Part shown: one piece after another, positions 38,601 through 50,600 of the stretch
How the letters are laid out: each line of letters starts with the position of its first letter
Numbering within the stretch: the first letter of the stretch is position 1
Notes under the pieces: generated by a model
What the model was told of the DNA's origin: nothing
What the model saw: only the letters and a program-made list of their open reading frames with translations
Database searches by the model: none
Made by a program: the position numbers and the translations under genes
Assembly (NCBI GenBank): GCA_963682025.1
Contig: OY821519.1
Location: 97,491,585 to 97,555,584 of the forward strand
Direction: 5' to 3'
DNA length: 64,000 nt
Origin: Cordilura impudica
Lineage: Eukaryota; Arthropoda; Insecta; Diptera; Scathophagidae

Positions 38601-41600
38601 TCGTATAGTCGGTCTAGACCGACTATAATTTTCTTACTTGTTTTTTTTTTTTAATTTTTCCATTATTTTTTTTTTTAAATTTTAAAATAATTTAGGGATT
38701 TTATACATAGAGAGCTCTGTCTACATAAACAAGATCAGCGATATTAAAAAAATTGGTATAATTTTTTTTAATTTCTCCATATTTTTTTTTAATTTTTCCA
38801 TTAATTTTTTTTTTTTTTAATTTTAAAATAATTTAGGGATTTTATACATTGAGAGCTCTGCCTACAATATAGATTGCAATTGATATAAATAGCCAGTATG
38901 GCTTTAACAAAAAAGCTTTCAATCTAAAGGTGCTTTGGAATGTCACTGTACCACATTTGATAGATTGTGTTTTTGTGTGTGTGTGTGTTTTTTTTTTCCT
39001 TCTAATGAATAAACCATGTTGTTGTTTCGATTAAATTGCATTTTTTTTCTTTAGTTGTTGCTGCTTTTGTTAATAATCGAAGTTGCAGCGACAGCAATAT
39101 ACAGTACAGTACAGTTTTGTTGTTATTTATACGTTGTTTTATTGTTTTTGTTTAAATGTATCCATTATTGTTTACAGTTTTACGTCAAATTATTCTATGT
39201 TGTGCCAGTCCTTCAAAGAGTGAATTTCTTATGGGAAATGGGAATTTATTTGCGTTTAATTGAATTATTTAATGGTTTTCTGCGGTACTGCATTCCAGAA
39301 CAGACACACTCAAGGCCGGCCTCATGTTATTAAAGTTACCCGAAAATCACAACGAAGCCAAAATTTTACTTTTTCACGAGTGATTGCCAAGTTACGCTGT
39401 ACAACAATCTGAAAATTGTTGAACTTCGTAATGCATTTTTCAAATAGAAATTAACTCTTTCTATAACTCTTTCTATAAAAATAAGAAATTATGATAAATA
39501 CTGGTATTAAAAGAAAAAGCAATTAACTTTAAATTTAAATGGTATTAGAATTTAAAGGTTAATTCTGTGGTTTTCTGGAATAATCGCGTATGTCCATTTT
39601 TGTCAGTTTTGAGTTAACGATGCCAAATATATAAATTTTTAACGCTCTTTACATGTGTGCAATTTTTTTTTTAAATATTGACCATTTCTGAGTTTTTTCT
39701 TTAAATAACGACGTAACTTATATGTTTATTAAATTAATTTGCAGCACTAACGACGCATGTTAACCTACAGTTGATCGCTGACAAATTATTTTTTCACAAA
39801 ACGACACATGGCGACATACGTTGTTATTAATGAAAAAAATGCAAAATAATTTTGGATTATTTTTCAGTTTATAACCACTTATAAAAACTTGTGTTTTTAT
39901 TTCTGTTATTTTTTGTCACTATTATTCTTGATACGTTGTTATATTCTCATTCTAAATCCCGTTAACTTTTTGTTGACGAATAAAAAAAATCCATTTTTCA
40001 AGCAACAACAACTTATGTCTACATGGGTGGTTGCATTGGTAGTTTTCTTTTTCAAAGATAACGACGTTTGTCGACATAAGTTGTTTTATCTGCACACACT
40101 TTAAGTGTAATTTACATATTTTTTTCTTTTTGTCCTTCTCTAGGATCTATGTATTCCTCTGAAGATTTTTGACTCAAAATTTTATATAAAGTATTTATTG
40201 CCCATATCTACAGGACTGTTAAATAAAAAGCTCTTAAATCTTTATATCGATCCCATAATTTATTGTTAATGAAAGTATGGTTTTGACGATCTATTGGTCA
40301 TGCCATATTATTAAATGGCATAACGTTAATGTTTTGCGGAAAAATTTATCAATTTTGTACGACCTTTAAAAAATTCGACCTCGAGTGAATTCTCGGTGGT
40401 CTGGTCCCTTGTGATGGTTCATCACCAAAAATCACACACTGGCACACTGTTCTTTAGTAAATCCATTTTTTGGGCTAATATTGATTTTTCAACAAGCATA
40501 TGTTAAGCTTTACGATATTGTTGTCAGATTTGGCAAATTTTTTGCAGTGTTGCCACATCGTAAAACCTTAAAAGGTTGTCTCTTTTATTATTTTCTATAA
40601 AAGCTCTGTGAAGATAAAATTGTTTAATTTTTATGTTAATTTCATGATTTTGACTTTTTTATATAAAATTTTTTTTAGTGAATAATATTTTTAAATTAAT
40701 GTTTTTTTTTTTTTTTTGCTTGAATATTTGACGTTAATTAGGCCAAGGCTGAAGATAAATTGACAAAAAAATTTGAATCAACTATTTGTAACGATAGTTA
40801 TTGTTAAACCGTAATAAATTCTTTCGCAGTTCTGGTATTTTATTACAGTTTTTGTTCAAGATATTGCTTGGCTGGTTTTTTTTTTGCCTGGCTTAACATT
40901 TATTTATAAATTTAGTTTTTTTTTTTTTTCGTTATTTACTATTTCTTTCTTTGTAATGTTTAATCAAGTTCTTTTGTACTCTCTATTTATTCGTTTGCTT
41001 TTCCATGTGTCTGTCTGTCTGTCCGTCCGTCCATTTGTCTGCTTGGCCCTTGTAGCGTCTTTTATAGCTCAATGACTTGTTTGGTATGCGATGGAGCAGG
41101 AATTTAAGTTATTTTTATCTTTGATATTGGTTTGGGATTTCCCCCCTCTCTCTCTCTCTCTCACTGTATGTCTGTGTGTGTGTGTATGTGTATTTATGTA
41201 TTGCACCTTTAAATTGAGAAAAATAACACAACACAACAGACATTAGATGTGATGCTGGCTGTGCACTGCTGCAACCTTTAGTTGTGTATTTTGTAAATAT
41301 TTGTGATGATTCTTGCTGGCTGCCTTGTAAAGCTTGGATTTAAACATGTTTAACTGCATTCCTAAGCAATGATAAACGGTGGTTTGTTTATACCTTCACA
41401 TAACAACATCCAACGAAAAAAAATCTATATGTATATTAAAAATTAAAGGTTGTTTCTTTATTAATAATTTCAATTTCAAAAATCCCCACAATTTGTACAA
41501 GATCTTCTAATTGATTTTATTTTCCAAAATTTTGTAACTAATCCATATATGTATGTATTTGGCAATCGTGAACCTTAGTAATTATATCAGTCTATTGGAC

Positions 41601-44600
41601 AGACCGGATTGAAGTTTGCTATCAGTAAGGCGTATTATCAAAGATCTAATGTACTTTAAATATAATATAATGTTATCATCAAGGCGCCGCGCTTGTGTTG
41701 AAATTTCTGTCAAACTGTCGCCTATCGTCTAATCGCTGTTTTTTTGGAAACATTTCTTAATTAATCTATTTAATCAAATCTGCTGTTTGAAACCATTTAT
41801 TAATCACTTATAAATAGTCCGGCACTGTCTGGACTCAGTATTAATACATTTTAAGTTTGACTTAAGTAAAGATTCATCACAAAAAAAAAAAAAACAATCA
41901 TAAGGTGACCTTAAATGCATGTATTTGTCAGCTGACTGACATGCCATTTATTTGAAGCATGTATGTGTATGTCCGTATTCCCGCCTGTTTATTTAAAGAA
42001 ACAATATAAAATTATATTGGAAAAAAAAAGTGTAAACAAGTTCATTTTTTCATTGCTAATCCACACAAATTCAGCACGTTTGGCTAAAAAAATAACAACT
42101 ATGAGATATATTTGTTAACCAAATAAAAAAAATTCCTTAAAAATAATTTGTAAATTTTTTCCCCACAAAATTGAAAAACAATGACAATTTTTAGAGAATA
42201 TATTTCTATTTTTTTTTCACAAGTTATCGTACAGTTTGTTATTTTTTGTTTTTGTTTTGCGATAGTGAATGCCGCCTGTTTAATTTTTTTTTTGTTTTTG
42301 TTTATTATTTGGGGTGTTTTTTGGTGTCGTTATTTATTTTGTATTAATTTTTTATTTGTAAATCTTTTTATAATAGCTTAGAAAATAACTTAGCAACAGC
42401 CTAATTAAAAATAAAACAAGTAAGAAAATTATAGTCGGTCTAGACCGACTATATGATACCCTATACCATGAGACCCTATCTCATAGGCCCAACTAACTGG
42501 GCATAGAAAATAAGCATAAACCAAATCTGAGTGTGATTTTTATTAATTTTTTTTGTCTGCAGATATGAAAAAGTTCATATCGGATGCTATATCTATATGG
42601 GGACTAGGCCCAAAAATGGACCGATCCTGACCATGTTTGGTAAAGTCTCTTGTATTTTGCAAAAATATATACAAACAAAATTTGAGAAGAATCAGTGCAA
42701 TATTTTTGTTTTTTGATAGATTTAAGTGAAGATCGGGAAGCAGCTCTATATGGGGCCTATGACTAAGAGTTGTCCAATAAGGATCATTTTTGGATTACTG
42801 ATTAATGGATGTAATATATACATACAAACCCAATTTGACTAAGATTTGTATGATAATTTGGATCTTATGTCAATATATGTTGATTTCATAGGGGTCATTT
42901 GTATGGGGGCTACATCTGAACATGAACCGATTCTCACCAATTTCAATAGCGTTCATCCCATGGCCGATAAAAGATCAAATACCAAATTTCATCAAAATAT
43001 ATTCATATTTGCGACCTGCAGTTTGATTACAAGCTTTACATGGACACAGACGGACGGACGGACGGACGGACGGACGGACGGACGGACGGACATCGTTAAA
43101 TCGAATCAGATAGTGATTCTGATTCGATCGGTATAATTAAAGATGGGTGTAGGTCAAATATTTTTGGTTGTTACAAACAGCAGCACAAAGTCATTATACC
43201 CAAACCACATAGTGGTATAGGGTATAAATAGAAAGAACAACAAAATATTATTTAGTTTAATATTTTAAAATGATTTAAACTGCTTTTTCAACTCTTTCTT
43301 CTAACTCATACTCTGTCTATCTGTCTGTCATGGTTCAACTCCATTCCCCCTTATCCAATTGATCTGAAACTTGGCCATTAGTCTTGCTGTGGCTACTGAT
43401 TAATTTTGTGGCAGTCACGCACAGTCACGGAGTGATCTAAATGTCATTTCCCCTCATCCGATCGATTTGAAACTTGGTCCATACACTTGCTGTGAAAAAA
43501 AAATAACTTTGTCTTAGTCACGCACAGTCACGGAGAGATTTAAAACGGATTTCCCCATATCCAATCAATCTGAAACTTGGTCGACAGACTTGCTGTGAAT
43601 AAAGATTAACTTTGACATAATCACGCATAGTCACGCATAGTCACGCAAGTCACGGAGTGACTTAAATCCCATTTCCCCTTATCCGATCGATCTGAAACTT
43701 GGTCGACAGACTTGCTGTGAATAAAGATTAACTTTGACATAATCACGCATAGTCACGCATAGTCACGCAAGTCACGGAGTGACTTAAATCCCATTTCCCC
43801 TTATCCGATCGATCTGAAACATGGTCGACAGACTTGCTGTGAATAAAGATTAACTTTGACATAATTACGCATAGTCACGCACAGTCACGGAGAGATTAAA
43901 ACCTCACTTCCCCTCATCCATAGACTTGTTGTGGCCAAATATTAATTTTAAAATAGTCACGCAGTCACGGAGATATTCAAAACTCATATGCATAAGGAAA
44001 GAAAGAGTTTTAATAAAAACTTTTTGAAATATTCACACATTTTTCTAAATTATCGTTTAATTAAAAAAAAAAATAATAATAATTTTTTATTATTTATATT
44101 TGCAATCAAATAAAACAAATACTTAATTTTGTTCGTTTTTTTAATATATATATATATATATTTTTTTTTTTGTATTCGTAATTACCATATTTTTATACCC
44201 TATACCACTATGTGGTTTGGGTATAATGACTTTGTGCTGCTGTTTGTAACAACCAAAAATATTTGACCTAGACCCATCTTTAATTATACCGATCGAATCA
44301 GAATCACTTTCTGAGTTGATTTAACAATGTCCGTCCGTCCGTCCGTCCGTCTGTGTGTCCATGTAAAGCTTGTAATCAAACTGCAGGTCGCAAATATGAA
44401 TATATTGTGATGAAATTTGGTATATAAGCTTTTATCTGCCATGGGATGAACGCTATTGAAATTGGTGAGAATCGGTCCATGTTCAGACCTAGCCCCCATA
44501 CAAATTATCCATATGAAATCGACATAAATTGCCATAAGATCCAAATTGTCATATAGATCTTACCCAAATTGGGTTTTGTATGTGTTCATTACGTCCATTA

Positions 44601-47600
44601 ATGAGTAGTCCAAAAATGATCCCTTTGGCCCCAAATAGAGCTGCTTCCCGATCTTCACTTAAATCTATTAAAAAACAAAAATATTGCACTGATTCTTCTC
44701 AGATTTTGTTTGTATATTTATATTCTTGCAAAATACAAGAGACTTTAGTAAACATAATCAGGATCGGTCCATTTTCGGACCTAGTCCCCATATAGATATA
44801 GCATTCGATATGAACTTTTTCATATCTTCAGCCAAAAAATTAATAAAAATCAGACTCAATTTTGGTTTTTGCTTATTTTCTATGTCCAGTTAGTTGGGCC
44901 TAAGTGATAGGGCATGGTATAGGGTATCGTATAGTCGGTCTAGACCGACTATAATTTTCTTACTTGTTTCTCTTGCGATTGACTTCAATAAAAATGGCCA
45001 TTTAATACTTAATTACTGTTTTGTTTACACAAATTTTATCTACTTATGTATGTACGTATTATGAAGTAGATTTACACCACGTGTCATTAAAAGTAAACAA
45101 CGTACGTATAGAAAAAAGTTTATTAAAAATGATTAAGGTAACTGGGTGAGTTCACTCAACTTTTAAACAAATAATACCAAAACAAATTACGAATTTTTAA
45201 TAACAAAATATGATAACAAATCTAGCAAAACTCACTGAATAAAACATACTTCAGTTAAAAATTCTATAAAATTAGTAAGTTATGTGTTGTAAGGCGGCCA
45301 AGTCGCCCGATAATATATAATAGTAATTTGTTTCATCGAGTTTATAAACCATTTATTTATACGATATCAATGAAGACTCGTATATATCGTTACAGACTTA
45401 GTGATGATCATAAATATATTAAATATTAAAAACACGATATTCTGTACGGGCAATTCCATGGAAAGGTCCATCGAGATCGAAAATTAAAATGTTAAAACCC
45501 GTTATCTGATGTTATTTAAAAAAAAAATAATAATTAAATTCTATTATTTGAAAGTTTAGCTGTAAAATCCTCAGTTGCCAGATAAATAGCATGTCAGGTA
45601 CTGCTAAATAGCATGTCAGGTACCGTATGTCTGTATGTCAAATCATATTGCTCCAAAATTTATTTTCCACCTCATTTTTTTTTATACATTCATTGTCTTC
45701 TACTGCATCTAAAATTGTTTTATTCACACATATTTTTCACATATTTTTTTTCACCTCTTTTTCACCTTATTTTTTTTTTTTTTTTTTGTCAAGAAACAAT
45801 ATTTTTTTTTGTCTGAAAACTTTTTTGGGGTAATTTTTTTTTTACATGTTTAAGGTAAAAAAAATTTTCATGATAAAAACTTACTAGTTTTGAAAAAAAA
45901 TTTTTTTGACCTAAAATTTTTTTTTTGTCGAAATAGAATAGAATTTTTTTTTTGTCCTAAAATTTTTTTCTGGATTATTTTTACCGAATATAAAATTTCA
46001 ACAAAAAAATTTTTTTGGTTTAAAATTTTTTTGTCTAAAATATTTTTGTCTAGAAAATTTTCTTTCTTTTCAAAATTAAAAAAAAAATTTTTTTTCGCCA
46101 TCATTTTTATTTGTCTAGAACATTTTTTTAACCTAATTAAAATGTTCTAAATAAAAACTTATTGATTTGAAGGCAAACTATTTTTTCGGACCTAAGAATG
46201 ATTTTTTTATAAAAATTTTTTTTTTGTTTCAATTTTTTTTTTTTTTTTTTTGGCCTAAAAATATTTTATTTTTATCTAGAATTTTTTTCTTCCCACAAAA
46301 ATATTTTTTTCGCCTATAAATATTTTTTCGTCTAGAATTTTTGTTTCTTTTTTAGGCCAAAAAATTTTTCTCTTCAAAACAATACGTTTTTATCTTGAAA
46401 GTTTTATTTTATCTTAAAATAAAAAAAAAATAATTCAAAAACAGAGTTTCATTCTTATTAGGTATTTTCGTTTGATTCAGCCAAGTCTAATTAAACACTC
46501 CTCTATTATAATAATCATGACTTTGAATTAGACTTTTTGCCATAAAAATTCCACAGACATAATTTATAAACAAAAAAAAATGGTGACGAGTCTTAAACTG
46601 TAAAAAAGCATTAACTACAGCAAAGCCGTATGAAATTGAGCTTTATTTACTTGCCTTTTGCAAATAAAATGTTAATGATACTTGAAACCTTTTCGAATAA
46701 TATTTTTAGAAATTTTATTTATAACGTGTATAAACATAAAAAACACATAATCATATTTTATTCTCAAGTCAGCTAAATCTTTCTTATAGTATTTTGTTTT
46801 GTATAAAAAATATAATTTAAATAATTCCATAATATGTTTTTTATTTTTGTTGTTTTCAAACCTTCATATACAAAGTTCAAGGTTATTTTCATTTTAATCT
46901 GTAATTTTAAAAGTTTATTAACCTTAATTAGGAAAAAAAAAATAATTAAAATACAAAATGTTACGACTGATGTACATATTTGCATCGGCATGCAATTTGT
47001 ATAACAAACAGACTTTCAAAACAAAACCATTAACATAAACATATTATTTATATGAAAAAAAAAAACAACTTATAAATTGTCAACTTTTTAAAATGGGTTG
47101 AATAAATTATTTCTGAAACAAGAATCATAAATTCATTTTACCAGAATGTTTATTATATACAAGGTTCACAAGTGTTAGAATTGGTCCTTCGAACCGCTAA
47201 AGAGAAAAACTCTTAAGCTTCAATTTTACTTTGTTTATTATAAACTTTTTCTTTCATTAATTATATATGTATGTGTAACATTTTAATTCCAAACTTACTA
47301 ATTGTTATTTTTTTTTTGTGGTCTTCTTCTTTATTTTTAGTAAAAGTCTGTGAAAAACGCCAAATTCTACGTGAACACAAGCAGGAGTACATACGTCGTG
47401 AACGTGAAGTTATGCATATGATGACAAATGTTCCCGGTTTTGTTAATCTTTCCTGTACGTTCCAGGATACCCGTTCGCTGTTCTTCGTTATGACATATGC
47501 CAAAAATGGTGATCTTTTGCCATACATCAATAAAGTCGGTTCCTTTGACGTCGATTCGACCAGACAATATGCTGCCGAATTAGTATTAGCCTGTGAACAA

Positions 47601-50600
47601 ATGCATCGCCGCAATATAGTTCATCGTGATTTGAAACCAGAAAATATATTATTGGACGAAGATATGCATACTTTAATAGCCGATTTTGGTTCGGTGAAAA
47701 TTCTATCAGCTGAGGAAAAACATCAAGTGAATGCATATTTAATGTCGGGCGGCATAGATTCAACAATAAAAGTACGCAGCCAGTCGGGTGGCAGCATGGG
47801 CAGTGATTATGATGACGATGTTTTGGATAATCAAACTGAAGAGGACGAGGAAAATGATTCAACGGGATCTTCGAATGACACGGCCGGCAGTGGTGGTGAT
47901 GATATTGATTCGCCGCGTGCCAGACGTCAACAGCCCCGCTATCATCGTAAACGTCGTGGCAGTTTTGTGGGCACCGCTCAATATGTTTCACCCGAAGTCT
48001 TGCAAAATGCTCCCATTACGCCCTCAGCTGATTTGTGGGCATTGGGTTGCATTATCTATCAGATGATGTCCGGTCTGCCACCTTTCCGTGGCGCTAACGA
48101 TTATGTTATATTCAAGGAAATCATTGCTTGTAATTTAGATTTTCCTCAAGGTTTCGATAAAGATGCCGAGGATCTAGTCAAAAAATTGCTTAAACTCAAT
48201 CCCGCTGAACGTTTGGGTGCCCAAGAATTAAATGGACGCTATGATAGTATACGTTCTCATCCATTCTTTAAAAGTATCGACTTTGATTTAGTACGGCAAC
48301 AAATACCACCACCCATATCACCCTATCTGCCTGATTTGATAAAAGAGGAGGAAGATTTTAAGATTAGTGAAAACTTGGAGCCTGGCTTAGATGAAAAACA
48401 AATGACACGTTTGTTGGGCTGGGAATTAGGCTGTATAAGTGATGATGATGTTGGCGATAAGAAAAAGACTGCAAACAACTCACAAAACTCAACTTCGACA
48501 ACAACAACAACAAAGTCTAGCAACAACAGCTCCTCTCCAAGAAGTGTTACACAAAAATCTGCCAAAAGTAAGTTGCTCTTGAAATTTAGTTTTTGTTGTC
48601 CTAAAGGAAATAAAAGCTATTTTGTGGGCCAGATAAATAAATATTTAAATATTAATTTTTTGCTTTGTTCTTTGTTCCCTTTAACAGATAGTTTCGATTT
48701 AACGGACGTTGAGAAGCATAAACGTTTGGAATTGCAAAAAACTGATAAATGGCATGCGTTTGCCGATGGCGAAGTCATTCTCAAGAAGGGTTTCGTCAAT
48801 AAACGCAAAGGCTTATTTGCCCGTAGACGCATGTTTCTATTGACCACAGGGCCCCGGCTCATTTATATTGATCCCGTGCAAATGGTCAAAAAAGGTGAAA
48901 TACCCTGGAGTCCAGAATTGAGAGCTGAAGCAAAAAATTTTAAAATATTTTTTGTTCATACGGTAAGTTTTGTTTTTCTTTTCATCTAAAAATTTAAGCA
49001 AAAAATTATAGTTAAAAAATAGAGCAGATCTTCTAAGTATATGTAACATAAAAAATTTTAATATTGTCCAATTTAGTTTTAATATTTTTTTTTTTTAAAA
49101 TTCATTTCAAAATTATTCGTGGTTTTAAAATTAAAATTAAAAAAAAAAAAAAAAATATTTTTATGTATTTTCAAAATTAAATAATGATTTCCAAATCGTA
49201 TTTTTTTAAATATAAAAAAAAATATCTGAGCAGGGGTTTTTTAATTCTAATAATATTTTTCACACATATTTTTCATTTATCAGACAACAATTAAAAAATC
49301 TTGCGGTTTTTGATTTTTTAAAAATAATAAAAAAAAGGAAAAAGTTTGTAACTTTAACGAGTCTAATTTCTGACAATATTTAATCGATCTGATTGGTTGG
49401 AAGCACATTTGAATAGAATTGCTGTCTACTTAAAACGAAATATATAAAACAATAATTTTTTGAAAATTCAATTTTCTCATATTGCACTTTTTAAATGCAT
49501 TTTTCGTTAAATTTTTATACCCTATACCACACTGTGAGGTCAGGGTATAATGAGTTTGTTGTGCTAATGTATGTAACTACCAAAAATATTTTATACTAAT
49601 CGACTCAGAATCACTTTCTGAGTCGATCGATTTAAGGATGTTCGTCCGTCCATCTGTCCGTCCATCCTTAAAAAACAAAAAATATTGTAATATAAAAATT
49701 TCTTAATATAAAAATTGAGTGGGAATTATACTGAAATATTTTTCCTTTTTCATGTTTAATACAAAAACACAACGACATTTATTCCAAAAAAGTTGTGGCC
49801 AATATTTTGATCCTTGTGGCTTTAATTTTTTGATTTCAAATAACTTCGAAAACTTTTCTCAAATCGTTTCATTTTGTATTTTATTTTTTAAATTAAAATG
49901 ACTGACTCCCTTTCAGTTTTTTTTGATTGTTTTGTTGTTTGTTCTCTCAAAGGACTTCATTTATTTCAAGACAAATTGTTATTTATAACATTTTGTTCGT
50001 TAAAATGCAAACTTACGTCATATTGCGAAATAAAGCAACGTGTTTCGTCATATTGTAGAGCGAAAAAAAAAAATGGAAAGGGAAGGTGAACTATTTCCTT
50101 TAGCGTTTGCGTTGTGGCTTATTAGGCTTGAAAGCACGTGTATGTAATTAAATGGTTTTATTACTGTTTTTGTTTTCCTCTATAGAAATTAATAAAATCT
50201 ACACTATTTTTAGTTTTATCAAATATTTACAGCACTTTGAGTGCGAATGGTTGGGGGGTTGGGCATGTGGATATTAAAAGTTCAATCAACCATGTTTTGT
50301 TTTGGTTCTTTATATACATATAACCACAAACTCGTATGTATGTGTATAAATTATAAGCAGCTGAAGGTCACAATGAAATAACATTTTTCTATGGTTCTCT
50401 GACGGTCGTGTTCGTACAATTACAAACTTAAAGCATTGATATGATATAATACTGGTAATTTATAATATGTATTAGGAATTTGTTGCTTTGTTGTTGGATC
50501 AGTATTAAAAACAAATTATAAGTATTAAAATCGTTCTTCAATTATAAATTATCAACAATAAATTATCAAACACACTATTCTAATAAACCGCATTTCATTC

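Larger units (their letters stand above)
21741..47340 (+). other. Pdk1 intron 2 (25,600 bp)
   Basis: GTAAGTATTA to CTTTATTTTTAG, joined in phase 1 on both sides (A|TA makes Ile). Very AT-rich and filled with repeats and MITEs that are listed separately. I found no convincing nested protein-coding gene on either strand; the open frames in it are low-complexity or lie inside repeats. Confidence 0.9.

Noticed and set aside
39055..39333. 92-codon open frame with hydrophobic start considered as a small nested gene
   Set aside because: Very T-rich, no recognised motif, no clear initiation context; likely chance.
47261..49049. Several open frames of 66-154 codons in other frames and on the minus strand
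   Set aside because: Shadows of the Pdk1 kinase and PH exons.
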